64,000 bases of DNA from assembly GCA_038316995.1 (NCBI GenBank), contig JBBQAZ010000001.1, positions 1 through 64,000 on the forward strand, read 5' to 3'. The DNA comes from JAXHNE01 sp038316995. GTDB taxonomy: Bacteria > Patescibacteriota > Saccharimonadia > Saccharimonadales > JAXHNE01. Each line of letters begins with the position of its first letter. The stretch's first letter is position 1. Made by a program: the position numbers and the translations under genes. The notes under the pieces were generated by a model. The model was not told the DNA's origin. It saw only the letters and a list, made by a program, of their open reading frames with translations, and searched no databases. Shown here piece after piece: positions 17,798 to 26,379 of the stretch.

Positions 17798-18793
17798 TTA
17801 AGACTCAGGTGTAGGCTCTTGATCATTAAGCTCAAGTTGTAACAGACTTGCTAGTTCGTGTACATGCTTTGAGTGTCTTAAAACACTTAGTGCGTTAAAT
17901 TCAATTTGTCTGATGCGCTCTCTGGTGAGTCCATATTCTGTTCCCAATGCAAGTAAAGAGACAGTGTCTACGGAAAAGTGTCTACGCAGGACTATGTCTG
18001 CAGACCGGTGATCCAGTGATTTGCGGATTATATTTTTGACACGTTCATGGTTTATCTTTTCATCGATTTCATCGTATTGATTTTCGATTTTTATATCTGG
18101 TATAAGAAAACCTCTCTCTGTTGTAGTACCAGATTGATCATTGTCGTTTAGCCCGTCATTAAGACTTAGTATATTAACAAAATTTTTAACAAGCTGTTCG
18201 CACTTTTCTATATCATCTACAGAAATATTCGTAAGCTCGGATATTTGTTCACGAGTAGCAAATTGACCACCTTCCTGAAGTAGCATCGACTTTGCCTTTT
18301 TGATTGCAGCTATCTGATCATGGCGCTGGCTTGGAATCTTAATAGATTCACTGTAGCTCATTTTTCCGCGTGAAATTGCTTGCTTAATCCACCATGTACC
18401 ATAGGTAGAAAATTTAAATCCTTGGTACGGATCAAATTTTTTAACTGCCGTTATTAAACCTTCGTTACCAAATTGAATCGCATCCAGAAGCTCAATATCC
18501 CCTTGTCTTGTGTACCTCTTGGCAATAGACACAACCAGACGAAGATTAGACTGAACCATATCTTTTTCAGCAAGCTTACCACTGTTAATAGTTGTCTTAA
18601 GCTTCAATACATCCTTGTCTGTAAACCCTTGACTTGCTTCATCAATGGCTTCTAGTCTGCTTGCAGCCTCAAGACCCTCCTGAATACTTACGCCAAGTTC
18701 AAATTCCTGCGCTCTATCAAGCAATTCATAACGAGCCGCTTCATTTAGATACATGCTTACATAATCAACGTTATAAGTAGGTTCTTTTTCCAT
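17798..18793 (-). CDS. Second sigma-70 family RNA polymerase sigma factor
   Basis: 331 residues. It has region 1.2 (VSMYLNEAARYELL), region 2 (NLRLVVSIAKRY, LLDAIQFGNEGLITAVKKFD, FSTYGTWWIKQAI), region 3 and region 4 (YGLTRERIRQIEFNALSVLR). It lacks the long region 1.1 of the primary factor at 21675-22814, so it looks like a group-2 type alternative sigma. Region 2 has changes against RpoD (QFGNEGL for QEGNTGL). AATACT (18801-18806) ends 7 nt before the ATG, suggesting a leaderless message. Target promoters are unknown. Confidence 0.9.
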   Translation of the reverse strand: MEKEPTYNVDYVSMYLNEAARYELLDRAQEFELGVSIQEGLEAASRLEAIDEASQGFTDKDVLKLKTTINSGKLAEKDMVQSNLRLVVSIAKRYTRQGDIELLDAIQFGNEGLITAVKKFDPYQGFKFSTYGTWWIKQAISRGKMSYSESIKIPSQRHDQIAAIKKAKSMLLQEGGQFATREQISELTNISVDDIEKCEQLVKNFVNILSLNDGLNDNDQSGTTTERGFLIPDIKIENQYDEIDEKINHERVKNIIRKSLDHRSADIVLRRHFSVDTVSLLALGTEYGLTRERIRQIEFNALSVLRHSKHVHELASLLQLELNDQEPTPES

Positions 18794-18839
18794 TTAATAC
18801 AGTATTTCACAGATGAAGGCGCGTTAAAATTGCTTACTC

Positions 18840-19748
18840 TTATTTTTTTACTGCAGATTTTTCTTGTGATGCTAGTAATTTTGCGGCCTTGTTCGTAACC
18901 CTCTTAGTGCCGCTCCACATTAAACGGATTTTACGAGGTTTAACTTTTTTATCAAATACTATCAGCGACTTCTTCTCAATTACTTTAGCCGTCCAATTAT
19001 ACATTTCTATGGCAGTCTTTAGCGCACTCCTTAGGCGACTAGGTATAAATTCCATGCCATAGTCGGCTTCTTCCTGCCACTTGTAGTACCGCTTCAGCTG
19101 AAACTGCATAAACCGATTAAAATCTGCCTGTTGAGCCAAAACTGTTTCACGGTTTAAGTCTTTCAAGTTGTAATTTCTTAGGTCGTTACGTGGAAAATAT
19201 ATCCGACCAAGCTGGTTGTCTTCATCTATATCACGGATAAAATTAATCCACTGCATGGCGCGTCCTTGGGCTTTGGCAGATTCAAAAGACTCCTCCGGAA
19301 GTCCCATGATTTTAGCCATCATCAGACCAATTACCTCAGCTGATCCATACACATATTTTAATACCTCGTCAATATTGGCATACCCTTGGTTATCTATGTC
19401 TTGTTTCATGGCGTCAAAAAACGCCTGAACCCACTCCGGGTCAAATTTATACTTATGCGTTAGACGAACGATGTGTTTTATTACTAGCTCATCAAGTTCA
19501 TCCCAACTGTGAGCAATTTGTTCAAAAGCTGGGTCGGCGATTGCTTTCTGCCAAGCTTTTTCTAGATTGAGTAGTTTTTTTGGTTGAGCTGGTTGCTCAT
19601 CTACATAATCATCAGCTGTTCGAACAAAACTATACAGTGCAAAAATATCGTCCCTATATTTTTTAGGAAACAAACGACTACTCCAATAATAAGTAGTACT
19701 ACCTTTCTTGAAAATCTGCTTCTCGATTTTACCAGTAGTACGTGCCAT
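18840..19748 (-). CDS. Phytoene/squalene synthase family protein
   Basis: 302 residues. Both Asp-rich motifs are present: RTADDYVDE (about 43-51) and INFIRDIDED (about 168-177). YGSAEVIGLMM precedes the second, as in trans-isoprenyl head-to-head synthases, which join two prenyl diphosphates. The first ATG shares one base with the GGPP-synthase stop (TAATG), with AAAGGAC upstream, so the two form an operon. Geranylgeranyl diphosphate would give phytoene; farnesyl diphosphate would give squalene. No desaturase or cyclase lies next to it. Confidence 0.88.
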   Translation of the reverse strand: MARTTGKIEKQIFKKGSTTYYWSSRLFPKKYRDDIFALYSFVRTADDYVDEQPAQPKKLLNLEKAWQKAIADPAFEQIAHSWDELDELVIKHIVRLTHKYKFDPEWVQAFFDAMKQDIDNQGYANIDEVLKYVYGSAEVIGLMMAKIMGLPEESFESAKAQGRAMQWINFIRDIDEDNQLGRIYFPRNDLRNYNLKDLNRETVLAQQADFNRFMQFQLKRYYKWQEEADYGMEFIPSRLRSALKTAIEMYNWTAKVIEKKSLIVFDKKVKPRKIRLMWSGTKRVTNKAAKLLASQEKSAVKK

Positions 19749-20854
19749 TAACTTGTCCTTTTTAGTAAATACTGAGCCAAACCAGTCAAAAAAGCCACGC
19801 CATCATTTGACCAAAGTTTTTTGTGGGGCTCAAGCGCTGATATTGCTTGTGCAGCGTGCTGTTTCGCCTGTTGTCGTGAATATTCTAGCGCTCCTGACTC
19901 TTCGATAATTCTTTTGCACTGTTCGAATTCTACAGGGGAAATATTTTGATTTCCAAGAACCTGGATTAAAAAGTTTTTATCAGCTTTACTGGCATGCTCA
20001 AGTGCGTACACGGTAAGAAGAGTCCTCTTTCCTTCGCGAATATCGTCCATCGGACTTTTGCCACTCTCTTGTTCAGTTCCAAATATTCCAAGAATATCGT
20101 CTGTAATTTGAAAAGCTTTACCAGCATGCATCGCATAATCGGTGATTGCGTCGGTCGCATGACAATCCGCGTTGGCAAGCACCATGCCAACATGTAACGG
20201 ATTAAGAAATGTATAGTGCGCGGTTTTCCATTCTAGTACGCGGTTGACTGCTGCTTCATCCACATCGGCCACGAGTTCATTAACAATGTCATTGGTCTGC
20301 CCGTGCGCAGTTATTAACATTGTCTGGTTCATGATACTGAGTAGTTTGATCCGAATTTCTTCGCTACAGTCTAAATTAGCTAGGATAACTTCTGCCGCGT
20401 GTGCACCACCAAGCGCAGAATTAAGAGCTACAGCAATCCCAAAGTGTTCAGCGTCACCAGCCATGTGTTGTTCTTCGTGGTAGCGTTCTAATAATTTATG
20501 CGCAGCTGGACCACCGCGGCGAACAGCAGACCTGTCTTGAATGTCATCAATAATAAGTATGTAAGCTTGCATCATTTCAAGCGCTCTTGCAGCTTTAAGT
20601 GCAAGTTCCATATTTTGGCCGCCAGACATCTCATATCCAAGCATCACAAGTGCTCCACGAATACGCTTGCCACCCCGCGATAAAATTTCAAAGTAGGCAT
20701 CAGATGCAACGCGTGAATACTTCCCGTATTGTTGTAGCGTTGTTTTTGCAACATTTTTTGAATAGTCCGCTATGTCTGCGTCTATTGCCTCTTTGTATTC
20801 ACCTAGCTTTGTATTAAAAACAAGCATTTGCAGGTCCTGTGTCATCTGAGTCAT
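19748..20854 (-). CDS. Polyprenyl (geranylgeranyl) diphosphate synthase
   Basis: 368 residues. The first Asp-rich motif is LIIDDIQDRSAVRRGGPAAH (about 118-137, DDxxD) and the second is FQITDDILGIFG (DD with the last Asp replaced by Gly). SRGGKRIRGALVML is the GKRxRP-type substrate loop, and the Lys in IREGKRTLLTV is the usual FPP/GGPP-synthase contact. It condenses IPP with allylic diphosphates; the chain length cannot be read reliably by eye. TATACT (20864-20869) ends 9 nt before the ATG. It is the first gene of a two-gene operon. Confidence 0.88.
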   Translation of the reverse strand: MTQMTQDLQMLVFNTKLGEYKEAIDADIADYSKNVAKTTLQQYGKYSRVASDAYFEILSRGGKRIRGALVMLGYEMSGGQNMELALKAARALEMMQAYILIIDDIQDRSAVRRGGPAAHKLLERYHEEQHMAGDAEHFGIAVALNSALGGAHAAEVILANLDCSEEIRIKLLSIMNQTMLITAHGQTNDIVNELVADVDEAAVNRVLEWKTAHYTFLNPLHVGMVLANADCHATDAITDYAMHAGKAFQITDDILGIFGTEQESGKSPMDDIREGKRTLLTVYALEHASKADKNFLIQVLGNQNISPVEFEQCKRIIEESGALEYSRQQAKQHAAQAISALEPHKKLWSNDGVAFLTGLAQYLLKRTS

Positions 20855-20880
20855 TGTTTATCAAGTATACAGTACTACTT

Positions 20881-21444
20881 TTAGTTTATTTCCCTTATTA
20901 GCTCACGCAAAGACTCTTTGTATTTATTTAATGATGAGTGATTATTCATAATAAATTTATCAGCTTTTTCTTTTACTGCTATAAGGTGTAGACCTCCACC
21001 TTGTTTACTTGGAGTCATCTCAGCATCCTGCTGTTTCATGAATTCACTAAAAGAAATCGTGTCAGTGTGTTGATCCCGCGCTCTACCGGCAATTCTGGAA
21101 TATCTAATCTTAGGGTCAGCATCAACCCACACCACAACGCCGCCGTACTCGTGAATTTTATCAACCTCGCCAGGTGCGCGGACGCTCGTTATGCATAGAT
21201 TGCTTTCTTTTTCTCGGTGCTCACTTATCACTTTACTTACTAGTGCGCCATCACCATCTTTATCACGAATTAACTTACTGTGATTGCTTAAATTCTCTCG
21301 CGTATGCGGTTTGTCTAGTTTGGTTAATTCGCTGCGCAAAAAATCGCTCAGGCTAACTGTTTTAAACCCAAACTCTTGCTCTAGAACATCTCCCAGAGTA
21401 TCTTTACCAGAACCATTGGTCCCCGCAACTCCAACAATCTTCAT
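20881..21444 (-). CDS. P-loop nucleotide or dephospho-CoA kinase-like protein
   Basis: 187 residues. Walker A GTNGSGKDTLGD is at residues 8-19. The lid-like stretch (RIAGRARDQHTDTISFSEFM) carries several Arg, and VVWVDADPKIRYSRI is the usual strand before the lid. The layout fits small-molecule kinases such as dephospho-CoA kinase or a dNMP kinase, but the diagnostic substrate residues are unclear. TATGAT (21451-21456) ends 6 nt before the ATG. It stands alone between the prenyl operon and rpoD. Confidence 0.7.
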   Translation of the reverse strand: MKIVGVAGTNGSGKDTLGDVLEQEFGFKTVSLSDFLRSELTKLDKPHTRENLSNHSKLIRDKDGDGALVSKVISEHREKESNLCITSVRAPGEVDKIHEYGGVVVWVDADPKIRYSRIAGRARDQHTDTISFSEFMKQQDAEMTPSKQGGGLHLIAVKEKADKFIMNNHSSLNKYKESLRELIREIN

Positions 21445-21537
21445 CTGTTAATCATATCATGACGACTTAAATTCAGGCTCTGAAAAACAGAAAGAAATAA
21501 ACTGAAAGCTAGCAAGTTAAGTCGCAACTCTGCCCCG

Positions 21538-21612
21538 ATCGAGCATAATTCAAAGCTGGAGACACCTTGGCGACGCTGCAGCGCGGTGTCTTTAGCTTAT
21601 TTCTGCTCCGAT
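21538..21612. other. Long imperfect hairpin downstream of rpoD
   Basis: Nested complementary blocks ATC-GAGCA/TGCTC-CGAT, AGCT/AGCT and GACACC/GGTGTC enclose a GC-rich tip with the palindrome CGCTGCAGCG. On the plus strand it is followed by TTTTT. The rest of the 230-bp gap (21445-21674) holds short repeats such as GCCTGACGGC and ACGG...CCGT but no convincing gene. It may be the end structure of the dnaG-rpoD mRNA or a small RNA. Confidence 0.45.
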
Positions 21613-21674
21613 TTTTCAACTGCCTGACGGCTTTTGGCTTCCGTTTTGCTGGACCAAAATGGAAGAAAGATTAT

Positions 21675-22814
21675 TTACTTAATATAGTCGTGGAGTTTTT
21701 TGCTATCACGGTGCTTGCGTAACTTTGTAAGTGCCTTTGCTTCAATTTGGCGAATGCGCTCACGGGTTACACTAAATTCCTGCCCTACTTCTTCAAGTGT
21801 GTGGCTTTTACCGTCTTCCAGTCCAAAGCGTAGTTTTAGAATTTTTTGTTCACGTTCAGTTAGGCTTCCTAGCATTTCTTTGACATGTTCTTTTAATAGC
21901 TGACCAGTTGCAGATTCTTCTGGAGTTACGGTGTCTTCGTCTTCGATAAAATCACCAAGTACCGAGTCTTCTTCGTCGTCACGCACACTTGCATCAAGAC
22001 TAGAAATATCTTGCTTGATTTTCATAATATGCACAACTTTTTCAACTTCGATTTCCATCTCTTTAGCGATCTCTTCGTTAGTTGGTTCGCGGTTCATTTC
22101 TTGAGTAAGTCGACGCTGCGTACGGAGCAATTTGTTGATTGTCTCTACCATGTGCACAGGAATACGAATGGTCCGGGCTTGGTCGGCAATCGCTCTGGTA
22201 ATCGCCTGTCGAATCCACCATGTTGCGTAGGTAGAGAATTTAAATCCTTTGTCAGGATCAAATTTTTCAACTGCGCGTAGTAACCCAGTATTCCCTTCTT
22301 GGATCAAATCTAGCAAATCAAGTCCACGCCCAACGTACCGTTTTGCGATAGACACAACTAGACGCATGTTGGCTTCTGCCATTTCATCTTTTGCTTTTCT
22401 ATCACCGGCTACAACACGTTGTGCAAGCGCCAATTCCTCTGGTGCCGTAAGTAGTGGAATCTTGCCGATTTCACGCAGGTATAATCTTACTGAATCATCA
22501 GAAATATCATCCAAATAAGCTTTTTTAGCTGACTTTTCATCAACATCATCTTCGTCGTCATCGCCTTCCCAGCCGTCTTTGATATCTTTTTCTTTGCCAC
22601 TCGTTATGTCTATATTTTGCTCTGAAAGAAGTGTATATAGCTCGTCTAATATCTCAACGTTTGACGGGGTGTCAGGAATAACATTAAAGATATCCTTTTG
22701 ATCAATTGCTCCGTCTTTTTTTGCTTTTTTAAATAAATCGTCTTTGATTTGCTGCAAAGTAACTTCGGTCTGTTCAACCTTAACTTTACTCGTTGATTTC
22801 TTCGCTTTTGCCAC
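21675..22814 (-). CDS. rpoD: Primary sigma factor RpoD/SigA
   Basis: 379 residues. Region 1.1 (about 1-75) is followed by region 1.2 (DSVRLYLREIGKIPLLTAPEE), region 2 (NMRLVVSIAKRYVGRGLDLLDLIQEGNTGLL, FSTYATWWIRQAITRAI), region 3 and region 4.2 (VTRERIRQIEAKALTKLRKH). This is the complete housekeeping layout and should direct most promoters seen here. The start is GTG 22814 with AGAGGAG 6 nt upstream. It follows dnaG after 11 nt, the conserved dnaG-rpoD macromolecular-synthesis pair. Confidence 0.97.
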   Translation of the reverse strand: MAKAKKSTSKVKVEQTEVTLQQIKDDLFKKAKKDGAIDQKDIFNVIPDTPSNVEILDELYTLLSEQNIDITSGKEKDIKDGWEGDDDEDDVDEKSAKKAYLDDISDDSVRLYLREIGKIPLLTAPEELALAQRVVAGDRKAKDEMAEANMRLVVSIAKRYVGRGLDLLDLIQEGNTGLLRAVEKFDPDKGFKFSTYATWWIRQAITRAIADQARTIRIPVHMVETINKLLRTQRRLTQEMNREPTNEEIAKEMEIEVEKVVHIMKIKQDISSLDASVRDDEEDSVLGDFIEDEDTVTPEESATGQLLKEHVKEMLGSLTEREQKILKLRFGLEDGKSHTLEEVGQEFSVTRERIRQIEAKALTKLRKHRDSKKLHDYIK

Positions 22815-22825
22815 TCGTAACTCCT

Positions 22826-24580
22826 CTATTGATTGATTCGCATTTGGTCAAGTCGCCGAGCTTCCTCTAGCAACTCTTTCGTTCGTTCTTCGTTTGCATC
22901 TCCCAATTCCTTGGTGATTACAATTTTTTTAGTTTTCACATACTGTGATGTCAAACGAAGTTTCAGGCGAGCGACTTCATTTCGAAGTTCAAGAAGCTCT
23001 AGTCCCTGGTATAGCTCTTCGTATTGCAATCCTAAGATTTTAACATAATCTGTGAGTTCCTTCAATCCTTTAGCCTCTTTAGGATCACCCTTAAACTCTT
23101 TATTTTCCTTCAGAAATGCATGAAGCTGTTTGGCGCTATCAGTTGCAAGTATGTCTGCAGTGAACTCGTCAATAACATAACGCAGTGCTGGCTGCAACAA
23201 TATAAGTGCCAGCAAATGATCCTGTATTTTTAGTAATTCTATCTGTTCTTTAACTATCTGTTGGTCTTTTGGTTGATTAGATTTTTTAAGTCTTACTGGC
23301 TTTTCTGGATTCTCTTCAAACTTAGTCCTGAGCGCCTCTGCGCTCACTTTAATTTCTTCTGCCAAGACCTGAATGTAATGATCCTGTTCTACCGGATCTT
23401 TGAGCCCCCTGATGGTAGTCATGAGCGAATCTGTAAACCGTCGCTTACCCTCTGCGTTGTTCACATCAAACTGAGCCTTTTTGCGTTCTATCAGCCAGTC
23501 AAGTGCATACTCATTTTGTTCAATCGTTTTTTCCCACAATTTTGGGTCTTTTTTAATTAGTTCATCTGGGTCTTTGCCGGATGGGACGGTAATAATACTT
23601 AGGTTTACTTTAGCCTCGCTTGCCAGTGGAATAGTTCGCTCTGCAGCGCGTAATCCGGCATCGTCTTGGTCAAAAGCTATGCGTACATCGTCTGTAAAAC
23701 GACCGATGGTTTTCAGATGCATTGGTGTCATTGCAGTTCCCGCTGTGGCCACAACTTCTGCAATACCAGCCTGGTGACTAGCTATAACGTCTAGGTTTCC
23801 CTCTACCATCACCACTCGCTTCTTTTTTCGAATCGCTTCCTTTGCAAGGTGTAAGCCGTAGACATGGCGTCCCTTATCATAAAGCAAAGTCTGGGGCGTG
23901 TTTAGGTATTTTGGGGCATTTGGTGCATCTTCTAAAAGTCTAGCCGTAAAGCCAATAACTTTACCAACAGAATCCATGAGAGGGATCATAATCCTTCCCC
24001 GAAACATATCACTTGGTGTTTTAAATCGCGTGCTCACAAGTCCACTTTTTGCTATCTCTTCATCTGTAAAATTCTTTTTGTGCAAATAATCTGCTAGTGC
24101 TCGTCCGTTATTTGGCGCGTAGCCAATCTTGAACTGCAAAACTACCTCTTTGGTAAATTTTCGTTGCTTAAAAATATAATCTATTGCCGCTTCGTGCTTA
24201 GAAAACTGTACTTGATAAAACTTAGTCGCGACTTCATTTGCTTCAAGTAGTCGATCTTTTAGTTTGCTGGTGTCTTTATAGGTATTACTTCTGTACTGCG
24301 CCATATCAATCCCGGCTTTGCGGGCAAGAAGTTCCAGCGCACCTTTAAAATCAAGTCCTTCCATTTCCATGACAAAGCTGAACATGTTCCCACCTTTATT
24401 AGAGCTAAAATCGTGCCAAATCTGTTTTTCTGGGCTCACCATAAAACTAGCAGTCTTTTCTGCACTAAACGGACTCAGGCCTTTAAAGTTTCGGCCAGAA
24501 CGTTTTAGTTGCACGTACTCACCAAGGACGTCTTCTATCGCCAAGCGATCTTTAATGTCATCCACAGCACTGTTATTCAT
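22826..24580 (-). CDS. dnaG: DNA primase without a zinc-binding CHC2 motif
   Basis: 584 residues. The N-terminal domain keeps its CHC2 fold signature (GRNFKGLSPFSAEKTASFMV, then IWHDFSSNKGGNMFSFV), but the usual CPFH...CFGC ligands read S-P-F-S and D-F-S-S, so all four zinc ligands are replaced. The TOPRIM domain is intact with MVEGNLDVIASHQAG (catalytic Glu) and IAFDQDDAGLRAAERT (Asp residues). The C-terminal helicase-interaction domain is helical and Leu-rich. It makes RNA primers for replication. It is upstream of rpoD. No Shine-Dalgarno is seen before the ATG, which follows a structured leader (24586-24741). Confidence 0.94.
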   Translation of the reverse strand: MNNSAVDDIKDRLAIEDVLGEYVQLKRSGRNFKGLSPFSAEKTASFMVSPEKQIWHDFSSNKGGNMFSFVMEMEGLDFKGALELLARKAGIDMAQYRSNTYKDTSKLKDRLLEANEVATKFYQVQFSKHEAAIDYIFKQRKFTKEVVLQFKIGYAPNNGRALADYLHKKNFTDEEIAKSGLVSTRFKTPSDMFRGRIMIPLMDSVGKVIGFTARLLEDAPNAPKYLNTPQTLLYDKGRHVYGLHLAKEAIRKKKRVVMVEGNLDVIASHQAGIAEVVATAGTAMTPMHLKTIGRFTDDVRIAFDQDDAGLRAAERTIPLASEAKVNLSIITVPSGKDPDELIKKDPKLWEKTIEQNEYALDWLIERKKAQFDVNNAEGKRRFTDSLMTTIRGLKDPVEQDHYIQVLAEEIKVSAEALRTKFEENPEKPVRLKKSNQPKDQQIVKEQIELLKIQDHLLALILLQPALRYVIDEFTADILATDSAKQLHAFLKENKEFKGDPKEAKGLKELTDYVKILGLQYEELYQGLELLELRNEVARLKLRLTSQYVKTKKIVITKELGDANEERTKELLEEARRLDQMRINQ

Positions 24581-24585
24581 CAGAA

Positions 24586-24759
24586 CTTCGCGCCGCAGTA
24601 CTAGCTACAAAGCAAAGCTTTGCATCTTGCACTTCTTTTTGTGCATTGCTGCGTCAAAATGCTGCGCTACTCCCTTCACTGTATTTAAATACACCTCGGT
24701 GCGTTGCTCGCAGTTTCCTTGCACTGCTTCAAAACGCGAAGGCTCTAAGGTATATTGTA
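24586..24759 (-). promoter_or_regulatory. Structured 5' leader and -10 box of dnaG-rpoD
   Basis: On the minus strand TACAAT (24754-24759) is followed by about 165 nt before dnaG. The leader is closed by CTTCGCG/CGCGAAG (24586-24592 and 24735-24741). Inside it are the 14-bp palindrome TGTATTTAAATACA (24680-24693), the 12-bp GCAAAGCTTTGC (24612-24623), a GCAC/GTGC hairpin, and two GCTGCG copies. The closing stem ends 5 nt from the dnaG ATG. This is an unusually long leader for this window. Confidence 0.5.
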
Positions 24760-24803
24760 CGCTACTCTGTTAGTCTTGTGCTGCTTGTGGTTAAATAGAG
24801 GTT

Positions 24804-25382
24804 ATGCAGCCAAATCAACCTAACCCTGACTACTCATTCTTGAACAACGCCCCTACCCAAGCTGGACCAAGCAAGAGAAAGCGAATCATGATTGTTGCTG
24901 GTGGAGCTGCAGTGCTGCTTATCATTATATTTATTGGAATTTTCGTTTTATTCGGTGGTGGCGACTCCTCAAGTACTTCTCTCAACATTGCCCAGAAGCA
25001 CACCGAACTCATACGAGTGTCTGAACTAGGGCAAAAAACAGCCCGCGGTCAAGCTGCTAAAAATATTGCCACAACCACAAACCTCACCCTTCTATCTTCG
25101 CAGGCACAAATAAACGCAATCGCAAGTAAAGATCAAAAAGTTGCCACAAAATTACTAAAAGCTGGCCAAGATGCAAAAACAGATACTACTCTTACTGAAG
25201 CAGAGCAGCGCAGCCAGTTTGACGAAGTATTTATTGACCTACTGGTTGGTGAAATCAAAGAATACCAGATTGAATTAAAAAAGGCTTATGAATCATCAAA
25301 CTCTAAAAAGAATAAAGAAACTTACAGCACCCTCTACGATAATCTTAATAAAATTGTAAGCGCCACAGAACTCAGCCAATAA
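24804..25382 (+). CDS. Single-pass membrane protein with helical extracytoplasmic domain (192 aa)
   Basis: A Pro/Asn-rich cytosolic N-terminus with a basic KRKR stretch is followed by one membrane segment (about residues 29-51) and a GGGDSSS linker. A helical, Lys/Gln/Ala-rich outer domain follows. No enzyme motif or known family is seen. A TTAAAT-like box lies 7 nt before the ATG with GAGG between, so the message has at most a very short leader. It is divergent from dnaG. Confidence 0.72.
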   Translation: MQPNQPNPDYSFLNNAPTQAGPSKRKRIMIVAGGAAVLLIIIFIGIFVLFGGGDSSSTSLNIAQKHTELIRVSELGQKTARGQAAKNIATTTNLTLLSSQAQINAIASKDQKVATKLLKAGQDAKTDTTLTEAEQRSQFDEVFIDLLVGEIKEYQIELKKAYESSNSKKNKETYSTLYDNLNKIVSATELSQ

Positions 25383-25475
25383 TCTATTCTTAGAATCTGC
25401 CCGCGCTTATGAGTCTTTTCAGGAACACGATTTCTTCATTGCCTCTTACTTAGTCAACACAAGAAAGAAGATTAA

Positions 25476-25820
25476 TCAGCCTATTTCTGGAATATCCCCA
25501 CCGGTTTTTGCCACCAAATCATAGCTATGTCGAATCAATCCCTGAACTTCCTCCCATGGCAATTGTCCTGTAAGAATAATGGTGTTCCAGTGTTTTTTAT
25601 TCAGATGATAGCCTTCCATGACTGTCTCGTACTTTTCACGCAATATCAAAGAAAGCTGCGGGTCACATTTAAGACTAATACTCACCGGATCCTTGCCTTC
25701 AGCAATGAGCGCAAACATTTTGCCATCAGATTTATATACAGCGACTTCCTCGCCAAACGGATAATCCAACTCCGCATTTGGCATGGATAATACATACTGC
25801 TCTACTTCTTTATGCTTCAT
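25476..25820 (-). CDS. MmcQ/YjbR family protein
   Basis: 114 residues from ATG 25820; an in-frame TTG 9 nt upstream lies inside the orn stop region and is less likely. Family marks are MPNAELDYPFGEEVAVYKSDGKMFAL, the VSISLKCDPQ strand, and GYHLNKKHWNTI...LPWEEV. YjbR-like proteins share a fold with DNA-binding proteins, but their role is not settled. It starts 1 nt after the orn stop codon, so it is the last gene of the DUF2238-orn operon. Confidence 0.85.
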   Translation of the reverse strand: MKHKEVEQYVLSMPNAELDYPFGEEVAVYKSDGKMFALIAEGKDPVSISLKCDPQLSLILREKYETVMEGYHLNKKHWNTIILTGQLPWEEVQGLIRHSYDLVAKTGGDIPEIG

Positions 25821-25821
25821 A

Positions 25822-26379
25822 CTAATCAACTTTTTTCATAAATTCTATGTAGTGTTCTAACTCGGCTATCGAAGCTTGAATATCATCATAGGCGCGGTGT
25901 GGATTGGCTTTTTCAAACACTTCCCCATATTTGCCCTGCACCAACAACTTAAAGCTACTTACGTCTAGCATTCGGTAATGCAACTTTAAATCGAGTGACG
26001 GCCACCATTTTTTAATAAAACCACGATCAGAATGAATTGAGTTCCCTGCCAATATCGCTGGCTCATTGCCAAAATGCCTTTTTAGCAGTACGATCAGCTC
26101 GTCTTCTACCACACCAAGCGGCAGTGCATCGTCTAGTCCATCAAGAAACGTATCACGATTATGCGGATAATCTGCCCACCAAGTATTAGCCTGGAATCGC
26201 TTAACTACAGTTTGGCGATTTCCGCCGCGTACCATTGCCTCGTAACTCTCTAGTGTCTTAAAATTAAAGTCTGTTACTTCTACGGCAACTTCTAAAATCA
26301 CATCCTTTTCTGGATCCAATCCCGTCATCTCTAAATCTACCCAAAATAATTTCTCTGGTATCTTCTCAAGTTTTGCCAC
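25822..26379 (-). CDS. orn: Oligoribonuclease
   Basis: 185 residues. A DEDDh 3'-5' exoribonuclease that finishes RNA decay by cutting 2-5 nt nanoRNAs. Catalytic motifs are WVDLEMTGLDP (Asp/Glu), AGNSIHSDRGFI (Asp), YRMLDVSS and HRAYDDIQASI (His and Asp). It overlaps the DUF2238 gene by 14 bp and is followed at once by the YjbR-like gene. Having Orn fits with the NrnA-like protein at 4614-6440 being inactive. Confidence 0.95.
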   Translation of the reverse strand: MAKLEKIPEKLFWVDLEMTGLDPEKDVILEVAVEVTDFNFKTLESYEAMVRGGNRQTVVKRFQANTWWADYPHNRDTFLDGLDDALPLGVVEDELIVLLKRHFGNEPAILAGNSIHSDRGFIKKWWPSLDLKLHYRMLDVSSFKLLVQGKYGEVFEKANPHRAYDDIQASIAELEHYIEFMKKVD

